A stretch of 38,020 nucleotides of DNA from Oehlia diaphana (Eukaryota; Glomeromycota; Glomeromycetes; Glomerales; Glomeraceae), in NCBI GenBank assembly GCA_003833135.1, contig QZLH01000330.1, positions 48,283 through 86,302 of the forward strand, in the 5' to 3' direction. Positions 1 through 9,197 of the stretch are shown here, in pieces; within the stretch, counting starts at the first letter, position 1; every line of letters starts with the position of its first letter. The notes below the pieces were generated by a model. It ran no database searches and was not told where the DNA came from. It saw only the letters and a program-made list of their open reading frames with translations. Made by a program: the position numbers and the translations under genes.

Positions 1-230
1 TTTAATATAGATTTAATATTAATACGATATCGAAATAAAGTATTATCATTTCGATATCATTTCAATATTAAATCGATATCAAAATGATATCAAAATGATA
101 TCTTTAAATTAAACTTAAAGATGTTGTTTCGATGTCATTTCTATTATCATTTCGATATCATTTTGATGTCGATTTAATATTGAAATGATATCGAAATGAT
201 ATCAAAATGATATCACTTGAAAACTTAAAG
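1..230. repeat. GATATC-rich direct repeat at window edge
   Basis: Two degenerate copies of a unit about 100 bp long (about 42-120 and 143-230). Both open with ATTATCATTTCGATATCATT and close with AAACTTAAAG. Each is dense in the palindrome GATATC and in its variants AAATGATATC and TTTCGATATC, so the unit is also partly self-complementary. It may extend beyond the window. No coding potential is seen. Confidence 0.7.
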
Positions 231-1419
231 TTTCTGTAAAGTATATATAGCAATAATAAGAACAGACAAAATATAAAAAAGTATGTAAAACTTATCTAAT
301 GAGCATTAATTTATTGAACTTAAATAACAATTGATCAATTAATTTTCATGTAGATTGAATGACAAGTATCATGAAAAGTTGATTAAAGAGCTAAATAAAT
401 AACAACCTAAAAATAAATTACAACATGAAATTTCTATTCATTAAACTAAATACAGTTTACCTTTTTATAATGAATTTTGATATAATAAATCACGTGATGC
501 TTAGCTAATAAAATATATCAATTTTCTTTTGCTATAACAAAGTCACCAATCAAATTCTTCAAATTTTTTGTTAATTTGCTATAATAAATTTGAGGTGCAG
601 AACAGCTTCTTTGCTATATCAAAGGTAGACTATACATATGCAGTTATGTAAAAGTAGCAGACATAATGCCTGTAATTGTGAACTCTAAAAAAGAAGGTGT
701 TGGAGCAGGAACTAGATAAGCAAATGTTCTTAATTTAGGCTTGTAAATATGCAATTAATTCATAAAGTTACTTTTGAAATAATTAAAGACTTTAAATTTT
801 TATGTTTATTTTCTTTTGTTTATAATTTGACACATGATTACACTTTGTGCATATTATTAGCTAAATTAAATTAAATATTTTTAATTCTGGTCAAAATGAT
901 AATTAATTGGTGGTAACAATCATCACTGGTGAGCTTTAGCAGTACTCTTATATTTAAATTACTTATATAAAATATAAAATTACAAATAATTAATAAATTT
1001 TATGCCATTTTATTTGTTTTATTAAAATTATCTAATAATAATATAATATTTTATCTTTATTAATAAAATTACAGCTTAATAAATAATAAAAATTTTATTC
1101 AGTAATTATATTTTATACCATTAAATTCTTCTTATTAAGACAGATTGAATGAAGGTTAAATTATCTTTATAAAGTCAATATTAATAAAAATCAATACATC
1201 TAAATTTATTACAAAAATTATTTATTATTTTTAATCATATAATAATTATTGATTATAAAACCTTATTCAGTAATCATATTTTATTCCTTTTATTATGATG
1301 AATTGAATGATGGTGTCAATAAATTAATGCTAAGATATAGTATTACAATGATTAAAATATATTAAAAGTAGATCTTTTAAGACTTATTATATATATAAAC
1401 TTATCCCTTATATAATTTT
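231..1419. other. AT-rich gene-free stretch with decayed repeat debris
   Basis: No intact gene is seen. Short coding-like scraps ending in stops occur near 355-400 and 665-715, perhaps relics of a transposase. TTTGCTATA-type subrepeats recur at 480-620. Two related segments (about 1093-1156 and 1261-1314) both contain a TATTCAGTAAT-like and a GAATGAAGGT or GAATGATGGT-like string. They resemble the arms of the long-inverted-repeat family at 33.4-37.3 kb, so this looks like an old repeat graveyard. Confidence 0.5.
884..942. repeat. Half-copy of the TTGCTAAA inverted-repeat MITE family
   Basis: Read on the minus strand, this segment matches the left half of the element at 7139-7282: GCTAAAGCTCACC at one end, and ACCAGAATTAAAA at the other. 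Only one arm is present, so it is a truncated or half-decayed copy. Confidence 0.55.
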
Positions 1420-1645
1420 GCCAGCATCAGTGTTGGAAATTCAGATTTTAAATCACGTGCGGAATATGCGAAATTTTTATGTGCGCAGCAATGTGCGGAA
1501 ATGTAAAAAATATATAAGAATGTGTCAGATATGCACATTTTTGTGTGCGCAAAGCACACGCAAAAATTTTTGGTTATGTGCGGAGTTTTTAAAAATTTGT
1601 GCGCGCGCACACTCCGCACATTGAATTTCCAACACTGGCCAGCAT
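1420..1645. mobile_element. MITE with 8-bp target duplication (hAT-like)
   Basis: A 210-bp element (1428-1637) with terminal inverted repeats CAGTGTTGGAAATTCA and TGAATTTCCAACACTG. It is flanked by a perfect 8-bp direct repeat GCCAGCAT (1420-1427 and 1638-1645). An 8-bp duplication with CAGTG-type ends is characteristic of the hAT superfamily. The interior is much richer in G+C than the flanks, with repeated TGTGCG and GCGCGC strings that can fold back. It carries no transposase, so it is non-autonomous. Two short opposite-strand reading frames inside it are not genes. Confidence 0.92.
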
Positions 1646-1784
1646 ATTTTCAAAATGTAAATGAGATATTTATATATATTTTATAAAATTTTTGTTATTA
1701 CATGTGATTTATATAAAACGTAAAAATATAAAAAAAAAATGATTTTTTTCTTAAAAAGTCCTTGCTCTTTCCTATTACTATTGA

Positions 1785-3596
1785 TTATTTCTCTTTAAAT
1801 AAAGCACCTTCTTTTAATGCCTTCTCCTTTTTAACCCATTCCATCATACCTTGACCAATATTTAAAACAACTTCGTCAGCAGTCACTTTAACACGATCTT
1901 TTAATTCCACAATGACAGGTTCATATTTTTCATAAGCATTCATTGCATACTCTTTGAGTGTTTGTACTTGCCTTAAAATGACTCCAGTAAAATAATTCAT
2001 AAATGAAGGAAAGTATTCTGCCATCAAATTATTAATTGCTACATATAACTCATACATCATATCCTTTGTTGTTTGTAATATTAAAGAAAGATAAGGTAAG
2101 AGAGCATTATACATTGATCCTAATATAGAATGTAATGTTGATAAACCTTTTTGTACTAAAACTAATGCCTCTTTAAGTGCTTCGATTGATATTGATACTA
2201 CAAAATTGCCCATCTTGAATGCTGATAAAAGTACAACTAAAATTACTGTTGTATAAAAGAAACTTAAAGCTAATATTACAGGACGTAATAAAGGAGCAAA
2301 TATTGTCCATAATGATTTCAAAATTTTCGATACACGCTCCTTAACATTTCTATAGAATTCATTACAAATTTGTTTAAATTCATTATAAATTACTGGCATG
2401 TTGATGAATATTGGTAATAATATGGTATAATAAAAGTATGCTGATCTAGATATTTCCAACGCTGACATAAATGTGAATTCGATTAATTCCAGTCCACATT
2501 GTTTAAGACGATTCATAAGTTTTGGTTTAATGATTTGTAGTATACTAGATATATCGCTGATAAGTTTTTTGATTATATTATAAATAATTGCAGATTGTAA
2601 GATAGAATAAATGTATTCTGCACAACTACGAAATAATGGATTTCTACAAATTTCGTATATAATATAAATCGCTTCATTTGTTATAGCCAATATAAATCTT
2701 ACATATAAAATTTCTTGGAGTTTAGGAAAATAATGTCTAAACTTTTCATAAATTCTATTAGCCAATTTTCCGGTTGGGTGTAATACATTTTTGTATATTA
2801 ACACGCTAATTTTCCATCCAACACAAAATAAATCTTTAAAATCTTCTGCTAAATCTCTGGCGAGGAAACATCCACAATACCAAAATATCCTTCCTAAATA
2901 GACACTTCTAGATATCATCCATTTACCTGGTTCAATAATGAATGTGGTTACTACACATGACATAAAGTTTAATGATGGAAATATTATTTCATCCCATCCA
3001 ATTTTAGAATATTTTACTAAAAATTTCCATGAATATATTGTAACTTCCCGCCCTTTTGTCCATGTCACAACGCTGATGTCCCACGCAATAATTACCGTAG
3101 ATTTAAGTACCGGCCATGCATATAAATACGACCAATCTAACAAAAGATATGACATTTTAAGAAATGGGGTTTGAATGTAAGTTTTCCATAATGAAGGTAT
3201 TGCTGCACAAACTTTTGGTATCATTTTAATATTTTGTATTAAAAAGTTTCCAAGCATTATTAAGCCCATTTCAATTAAATCTAATGAATAAAATACGAAT
3301 AATCTAAATGTGTCCCATATTATTCTTAATGTTAAATATATTGCTGCAAAAGGAATAAATGGAATATAAAGTAACGGATTTTTTTGTTCCGTTGTTTCGG
3401 GTTTGGGATCAAATTTTAAATTATTTTTGGATTTTGTGAAGAAGTTTTCTCGCAATTTCCTCCAATTTGGATATTCTTTAATAGCAATATAAAAGTACAA
3501 TATTGACAATATAAATATTGCAACAATTGAATAATAACTTTGTTGCTGTTTTGATGAAGTTTGTTCGATAACTAGTGGTTCAATGCTCTCCTCCAT
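1785..3596 (-). CDS. Unrecognised 603-aa membrane-associated protein
   Basis: An uninterrupted 603-codon frame, by far the longest single exon in the window, starting MEESIEPLVI. I recognise no family. A probable transmembrane segment lies at residues 22-39. A long hydrophobic stretch (about 73-120) and another (about 438-460) could be membrane-embedded. In between, from about 130 to 430, the protein is rich in W, Y, F and I, with regularly spaced aromatic and basic residues that suggest amphipathic helices. The last 50 residues are charged (a VELKDRVKV-like helix and a KKEKALKEG tail) and probably soluble. There is no signal peptidase site or catalytic motif that I can name. It is divergent from the BTB gene, 254 bp away. 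Absence of introns sets it apart from most neighbours. Being real is well supported by length and composition; its function is unknown. Confidence 0.8.
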   Translation of the reverse strand: MEESIEPLVIEQTSSKQQQSYYSIVAIFILSILYFYIAIKEYPNWRKLRENFFTKSKNNLKFDPKPETTEQKNPLLYIPFIPFAAIYLTLRIIWDTFRLFVFYSLDLIEMGLIMLGNFLIQNIKMIPKVCAAIPSLWKTYIQTPFLKMSYLLLDWSYLYAWPVLKSTVIIAWDISVVTWTKGREVTIYSWKFLVKYSKIGWDEIIFPSLNFMSCVVTTFIIEPGKWMISRSVYLGRIFWYCGCFLARDLAEDFKDLFCVGWKISVLIYKNVLHPTGKLANRIYEKFRHYFPKLQEILYVRFILAITNEAIYIIYEICRNPLFRSCAEYIYSILQSAIIYNIIKKLISDISSILQIIKPKLMNRLKQCGLELIEFTFMSALEISRSAYFYYTILLPIFINMPVIYNEFKQICNEFYRNVKERVSKILKSLWTIFAPLLRPVILALSFFYTTVILVVLLSAFKMGNFVVSISIEALKEALVLVQKGLSTLHSILGSMYNALLPYLSLILQTTKDMMYELYVAINNLMAEYFPSFMNYFTGVILRQVQTLKEYAMNAYEKYEPVIVELKDRVKVTADEVVLNIGQGMMEWVKKEKALKEGALFKEK

Positions 3597-3850
3597 TTTG
3601 ATATATTTTTCAAAAAGTAAAGAATTTTAAAAACAGGTGAGACTTTATAATCATTTTATAATGCCGATAATGCCAAGCAAATATCTAAAAACGGTACTAT
3701 TAAGTATCTTGAACACGTAATTTTTCCGGCCATTATTTTCACAAATACAAAAATAGTATAGCGTAAATCTAATTGGCCGATAATTGATAGTTTTTGATTT
3801 TAAAATTCGCGCGCGGCAAATATTAAACTGGTCAATATTCCGTGAAAATA
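3597..3850. promoter_or_regulatory. Shared upstream region, 603-aa protein / BTB gene
   Basis: The 254 bp between the two divergent start codons must hold both promoters. No clear TATA box or known operator is recognisable. A short GC-rich string (TTCGCGCGCGGC) lies at about 3806-3817, on the BTB side. Confidence 0.55.
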
Positions 3851-4951
3851 ATGGATGACGTTAGAAAAAATTTGCGCAACAAAAGACCCCGAGTAACAGA
3901 AACTCCGCAAGAAGTATCAACAAAAACCAATGATACTACCGACGAAGAATGCGAAGACTACAAAACAACCACTAACTCTCCACCTAAACCATATACACGA
4001 GGAGATTCATTAATTATGGATTTAACAGACATGATAGATAATCCACTTTACAGTGATCTTATTATTAGGTGTAATGATGATGAAGAATTACATGCTAATA
4101 AATTATTTTTAGCCGGTCGTTCAAATTATTTTCATAATTTATTATTATCCACACAAGAGCAAACAAAATCAAACAAAATCATTATTAAAGAAGTTACGTC
4201 ATCGATTTTTAAAATGGTATTAGAATATCTTTATACTGGAAAAGTATCTGATGAAACGTTAACAATCGATATAGTACCAGATGCATATTATGGGGCTACG
4301 GCTTTCTTACTCCCAAATTTAAAAGAAATAATTGTTCAGTTCATGAAATCCTATATGGAGCATTGTCATAATGTTGGTAGTAGTAATCAAATAGCGAAAA
4401 TTTTATCAAAAATCTCGGATAATTCGATTAATGATGATGATGACCAACTTATTGATGAAATTTGTAAATTTTTAATGTCAAAATCTTTATATAATATTGA
4501 TTATCACAATTTATCTTCAAAAGCGTTGGAATTCCTTCTTTCCCGCACTTTAAATCTGAAGGAAGGAAATTTTGTCACTACAGAATATGATGTATTCAGA
4601 TATTGTGTATTATGGGCTGTAGATCAAATTGAGACGAATGATGTTATCTATTTTTCATTACTTTTACCGAGTATTGACGATTTGGAAGGACAAAAAGGCT
4701 CTGGTATAAAAGAATTGGATCCAGTTGATCCAAATAGTAGTAACTTATTAGAACAACATAGAGATAAAATTAAATCAATTTTGAATTCTATCTTATATTT
4801 TATTGATTTCCGTTTAATTCATGCTAGTATATTAGCTAAGATTATTGAACCTTTGGATATTGTTAAATCTTCAATCATTACAGGTGCATATCGGTATCAA
4901 GCTCAATTTGCTGATGGTTTAGTTCAAATGAAGCGAGGTTCTCAGGAATGA
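3851..4951 (+). CDS. BTB/POZ domain protein
   Basis: Single exon, 366 aa from the ATG at 3851; an in-frame GTG at 3842 would add three residues, but ATG is the expected eukaryotic start. Residues 1-55 are polar and disordered, with a basic KRPRV string. A BTB/POZ domain covers about 65-165: the SDLIIRCNDDEELHANKLFL strand-helix start, the conserved H of the HANK motif at 81, and the FKMVLEYLYTGKV segment near the domain end. The remaining 200 residues are mostly helical and include YDVFRYCVLWAVDQIE, which resembles a BACK-type region. There are no Kelch or MATH repeats. BTB proteins dimerise and often act as CUL3 ubiquitin-ligase adaptors; that role is a family inference. It is divergent from the 603-aa gene and convergent with the SNARE gene. 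Confidence 0.88.
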   Translation: MDDVRKNLRNKRPRVTETPQEVSTKTNDTTDEECEDYKTTTNSPPKPYTRGDSLIMDLTDMIDNPLYSDLIIRCNDDEELHANKLFLAGRSNYFHNLLLSTQEQTKSNKIIIKEVTSSIFKMVLEYLYTGKVSDETLTIDIVPDAYYGATAFLLPNLKEIIVQFMKSYMEHCHNVGSSNQIAKILSKISDNSINDDDDQLIDEICKFLMSKSLYNIDYHNLSSKALEFLLSRTLNLKEGNFVTTEYDVFRYCVLWAVDQIETNDVIYFSLLLPSIDDLEGQKGSGIKELDPVDPNSSNLLEQHRDKIKSILNSILYFIDFRLIHASILAKIIEPLDIVKSSIITGAYRYQAQFADGLVQMKRGSQE

Positions 4952-5335
4952 TTATAATACTGCAGCAGTATAATTTTCTTCAAAACATCTTTTAATGAGT
5001 GGGATCAGTTATAGTACGGTTGGAATATGAACATTGGTTGACGGGTTAGAAGTATTCAAGTAGCACATGATTATCGCAATCTGATTAGATAACCAATCTT
5101 CGATCTAATCGGAGATTGCGACATTATTATCTTGTAAATTCGATTTTCAAGTAAAAATCTTATCAAATTTATATTTTTTTCTTTTTTTTACCATTTACCT
5201 ATTGTACATTTTCACCAAAGATTAAAACTATAATTATAAAATATATAAAATTGATCTTACTTACCTTTGTTAAAAATCATAAAAAATTATTTCTTATTAA
5301 GTATTGACAAAAATAATAATCTATATAACCTTAAA
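4952..5335. other. Convergent 3' intergenic region with a strong hairpin
   Basis: This spacer lies between the BTB gene and the VAMP7-like gene and presumably holds both 3' ends. At 5074-5121 there is a stem-loop: TCGCAATCTGATTAGAT pairs with ATCTAATCGGAGATTGCGA, a 17-bp stem with a 2-nt bulge around a 12-nt loop. It could be a transcript-end structure or a worn MITE. Nothing else is recognised. Confidence 0.55.
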
Positions 5336-6554
5336 TTAATTACCACCTCGACAAGCAGCCCAAGCTTATGAAATAAAAGAAAAAGAATTTTGTGTTAATG
5401 TATATTTTAAAATAAATTTAGCATTTAAAAAGAAAACTTACTAGGAAACCCACAAGCAGTACTGATGATAAAGTAGATAATCAACTAATAAAAAAATTGG
5501 TTTTCTTATTAGTAAAATATATTTATCTTAAAAGAAAAGTTTTAATTTTATACTTACAATGATGACGAATCCTAAAAGGATCATTAATTTTGTGTTCTTC
5601 CACCACATTGACCGCTATAAGCAAATAAATTATTAGTGACATTTTACATATAGAATATCCAAAAGAAGGAAATATGGTTACAAACCCTCAATGCAGTACT
5701 TCTCTTTCTAAAGGCAAATGCTTGTTGATTTAGATTATCAGTCTTGTTGACCAAAAGTTCAATTCTTTCACCACGTGCCAAAACACGTTCTATGATAAAA
5801 TCGTTAGAAAAAAAATTGAAATATTAAATTACATTTATAAAAAGATAGCGAATAATTACCAATATTTGTAACCATAACATCCTTAACTTGTTCAACCTCT
5901 CCATGCACTTGCTTAATTTTGTCAACATCTGGATTATTCGAGAAATATTTCTATATCGAGAATTTCAAAGATAATTAAAATTTAAATTATAATTACGAAT
6001 GATTTTCCAATTAAATTCACAACACATACCATTTGTTTTTCAATGACTTTTGCAAATTCATTCATACCGTAAGGCAGAGCTGTGTTTGCTCTGTCCTTTG
6101 AATAATTAGCTAAAAACTTTTCCTTTATATCTTGCAAAAAAGCAAAAGGAATTCGTCGTCCAAAAGAATCATCAGCCATACACAAATAAGTGAGACCATC
6201 TTCACAGATATAATGGAATAGATATCTTTTTTATAGTCAAAATCAATAACATACATTCACATTAAAAATAATTAAATTTAATAGATTAACAAAACCCTTC
6301 AATAAAAGATTTCAAATTATTATACCTGTCATAAACGTAAGTTAATTTTGAATTATTTGGTGGAATTTTTTCAAGAATTGCCTGAGTGACTGTAAAAATG
6401 AAAAAAAATTGATTAATCGGAGTCAAACGAACTATTTGAAAAGCAAACGAAAAACCTTGAAATATTATTTACCTTGAGTGAAATTGCCAGAAGAATCAGT
6501 GTATTCAGCCAGAATGACTGAGCCTCGAGCTACTAACCCATAGATAAGAGACAT
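5336..6554 (-). CDS. VAMP7-like longin R-SNARE
   Basis: Eight exons on the minus strand (6554-6473, 6389-6326, 6225-6030, 5950-5860, 5789-5686, 5614-5558, 5484-5442, 5364-5336) join in frame to 221 aa. Residues 1-115 form a longin domain (MSLIYGLVARGSVILAEY, then NNSKLTYVYDRYLFHYI and NTALPYGMNEF). Residues 122-181 form an R-SNARE coiled coil; Arg150 in RVLARGERIELL is the expected zero-layer residue. A WWKNTK boundary precedes a transmembrane anchor (about 188-207) and a short lumenal tail, ACGFPTWAACRGGN. The order and length match VAMP7, a SNARE for endosome, vacuole or lysosome fusion. The longin domain normally folds back to control SNARE assembly. The fungal role is inferred from family. 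The last intron splits a proline-threonine junction and gives the family-like tail, which supports that choice. Confidence 0.93.
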
Positions 6555-7124
6555 TTTCTAATAAAGTTTAAATTAATTTACGAAAGCAAAGAATCTAAAT
6601 TTTCAGAGTTTTGGGAAAGTAAAAACAAGCATGTAGAATACGGATCATTTATATATTTGACAATATAAAAATATTGTCCGTCACAAATTTGACTATTATA
6701 GGCCAATTCTATTCTTCTGCATAAATAATGTGGTCATTATCTAATGTGTGATTTTTACCGCCATAATCTAACGCCATTATGTAATGACCTATAAAGGATG
6801 TCAAAGTATAACTCCAAATCTTGCATTTAAAAAATATGGTAAATGAAACTTTGGAATATTTAAGGGGATTTTTATAAAAGGATGTATAAAAGTAAGTTCA
6901 TTAATGCATTACAAATAAGGTTTTATTGATTATATTTTAGCGAAAATCAGCCGATATTATTATAATTCATATTTTTTACCCTGTTTATTTAATTTTTTTA
7001 AAAAAATTTATAAAAAAGTAAATTACGTTATATTTATTAATTGATTATCTTAAATTGATTAATCAAAAAAATATTTAATTTGAACCTTCTGTTTTATATT
7101 CAAAATTTTGGAATAATAATAAAA

Positions 7125-7296
7125 CCCTATTTAGTAAATTGCTAAAGCTCACAGGCGGTAATGGTCACCGTACCAGCATTATGATGTATATTCGACCAGA
7201 ATTAAAACCTAATAAAATACTGGCCGGCATTACATCATAATTTCACCATCGGTGATCATCACCACCGGTGATGTTTAGCAATATCATTAATACCCC
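7125..7296. mobile_element. TTGCTAAA-family MITE
   Basis: The core (7139-7282) has imperfect long inverted arms. The left arm reads TTGCTAAAGCTCACAGGCGG and the right arm, on the minus strand, ATTGCTAAACATCACCGGTG. Homology continues inward through CATTATGATGTA-like and ACCAGAATTAAAACC-like strings. The arms may extend out to about 7125 and 7296, where flanks resemble each other weakly. No coding capacity and no clean target duplication. Related fragments lie at 884-942 and 7505-7530. Confidence 0.75.
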
Positions 7297-7504
7297 TATT
7301 AATTTAATATTATTAAATTTTTAATAAATAAAATTTTTTATTTTTTATTTCTTTTTTAAAATTTATAATAATGATATGATAAATTAATTCATGAACTTAA
7401 ACAATAATTCTTATTAATATTCTAATTTTGGTAAAACAAATTAAAATTTAAGGTTTTAAATTAATATATATTTAGTTGCTAAATTGCAATTCAAATTTAT
7501 TTTT

Positions 7505-7530
7505 AAGGGTATTGCTAAACATCACCGGTA
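7505..7530. repeat. Single terminus of the TTGCTAAA MITE family
   Basis: GGGTATTGCTAAACATCACC repeats the end of the neighbouring element (minus-strand reading of its right arm). The rest of a second copy is missing, so this is a truncated end lying just before the next MITE. Confidence 0.6.
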
Positions 7531-7556
7531 ATATATCTTATATAGAAAAAGCAAAA

Positions 7557-7695
7557 TACCGTACGGTTCCGAAATTAAGCAACCCCGAAAAGAAGCAACC
7601 CTGGCCCGCATTAAGCCGATTTTGGCCGGAATTATGAGGACTTTGGCCAGAATTAAGTGCAAAAAATGGTTGCGTAATTTCGGAACCGTACGGTA
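7557..7695. mobile_element. 135-bp MITE with TA target duplication
   Basis: Element 7559-7693 has near-perfect inverted ends: CCGTACGGTTCCGAAATTA, continuing AGCAACC on the left and CGCAACC on the right arm. It is flanked by TA dinucleotides (7557-7558 and 7694-7695), as for the Tc1/mariner group. The inside contains TTGGCCGGAATTA and TTGGCCAGAATTA repeats. It is too short to encode anything. Confidence 0.88.
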
Positions 7696-8253
7696 GACAT
7701 AATTTTTATAATTATTATTTGAAATACAATTTGTAGGAAGAAAGCATGAATAATATAATAAGTTACTTATTATTATTTATATAATTTTTTATATTAAAAG
7801 ATTTTTTGTAAGCTAATTATATTTAGTTTAAAGTTATAAAATGAAATCTATTTCGGCTCATATAGTCCGTTTTACTTTCAGCCCACAATTGCTCGGCTGT
7901 AATTTTAGTGTAAGGTAGGAATTTAAAAATGTGAAACAAAGTTACCCGCAGTTTATCGGAATTTCTACTGGGACACATGATTATCACATTTATATTTTCA
8001 TTTACCTTCTTATTTTCTCCTTGTAAAACTACAAAAACTCTTTTCCGTTGCCGCTCGGCTAATAATTTACAGGAGATTATCTCGTTTAACCTTTTATTTA
8101 TTGTAGGTATTTTTATAATATCGTGAATACCATTTTTTAATTTATATCTAATTATTATTATGTGTTTTTGTCATTTACTTTAGATCTGAACAGTTCATCT
8201 TTCACACTCGTTTACATCTTTCCATTTCTTCCATTCTCAAGTAACAAATCGCA

Positions 8254-9197
8254 ATGAGCGCTGAACCTCAATATTCTCCTACTCACAGTAGTAGTAACGA
8301 TGATACTTCACAACCTTCAGTAACTAAAACTTTGGCTGCTGATAGTAATGGTGATTCAAAACAGTCAACTGTTGTAAAAACGCCGACACAATCGGAAAAC
8401 AGAAAATCGCAATCGGGAGGCGATTCAACAACATCGTCCTCCGCATCATCTTCACAAGCTTCACAACAAGATGCAGAGTCTAAAGATTTAGAAGACAAGG
8501 TCAATTTGACCCTACTTTTAGTTTCTGGCAAAAGACATACATTTGCTTTTGATCCCACCGATACAATAACAGTGGTTAAAAGTCGAGTTTTTAATAATTG
8601 GCCCAAAGGTAATAACTGGGTAGATTTATTTATTTATTTATTTCTGGTCAATTGCTCATTTTAGTGATGCAGGAAAAGTTATTAGTATCTTACAATATTA
8701 TTTTTTTTGGATTTGAATTGAAAAGTATATTAAATTGTGTCGACTCGAATTTTGCTCAATCAAATTTTATATATAAATATTCAGTTCTGGAATGGGTTTA
8801 TTTAACTTAGTTATAATAAAAAAAAATTTGTTACTTATAGAATGGGCCGATGAAACCCCTGTGGCGGTGTCAAGTTTGAAGATCGTGTACCAAGGTCGAT
8901 TCTTGGAGGATGGAACCACGCTTGAAAGTAAGTAGGTTTGATTTTATGTTTTTTTTTGCATTTTTATTCTTTATAACTAGTATGTAATTTTAAATTTGTT
9001 TCATTAGCAAACAAGATTCTACGTGGACAGACCACTATTGTACATTTGACTATAAAAAATGTGTCGCAACATGACAATGATGGTTAGTTAATTAATATTG
9101 TTCCGGTTTAATTTTTTCAATTAACTTAAATTTCACAAATATTTTAGGTCCTAAATCTAAAGACGAGGCACCAAAATGTCATTGCATAATACTGTGA
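8254..9197 (+). CDS. UBL3/MUB-type membrane-anchored ubiquitin-fold protein
   Basis: Four exons (8254-8608, 8841-8927, 9008-9082, 9148-9197) join in frame to 188 aa. The first 85 residues are a Ser/Thr/Gln-rich disordered leader. From about 88 a ubiquitin fold follows: VNLTLLLVSGKRHTFAFDPT, ITVVKSRVFNNWP, then LKIVYQGRFLEDGTTLE and GQTTIVHLTI. There is no terminal di-glycine. Instead it ends KCHCIIL, a CaaX box (CIIL). A final Leu favours geranylgeranylation, and the neighbouring Cys could be palmitoylated. UBL3 proteins are prenylated ubiquitin-like proteins at the plasma membrane, linked to protein sorting. Family assignment is firm; the role here is inferred. The Ser-rich leader is longer than in animal or plant members that I know. 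Confidence 0.93.

Larger units (their letters stand above)
6555..8253. promoter_or_regulatory. Upstream region shared by SNARE and UBL genes, invaded by MITEs
   Basis: A 1.7-kb spacer between divergent start codons, several times longer than the other divergent spacers in the window. The excess is partly explained by inverted-repeat elements at 7125-7296, a partial copy at 7505-7530, and 7559-7693. No gene is seen. The roughly 100 bp before 8254 are pyrimidine-rich (TCATCTTTCACACTCG), as expected for a leader of the UBL gene. Confidence 0.5.

Noticed and set aside
1401..1624. Overlapping short frames on both strands
   Set aside because: They fall within the MITE at 1428-1637 and come from its foldback sequence.
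2938..3174. 78-codon plus-strand frame opposite the 603-aa gene
   Set aside because: Antisense shadow of a long frame with much better coding character.
3842..3850. GTG start for the BTB gene
   Set aside because: Non-ATG start adding three residues; the ATG at 3851 is the normal choice.
8283..8606. 107-codon minus-strand frame
   Set aside because: Antisense of exon 1 of the UBL gene; its Ser/Cys/Asp runs mirror the Ser-rich leader codons.
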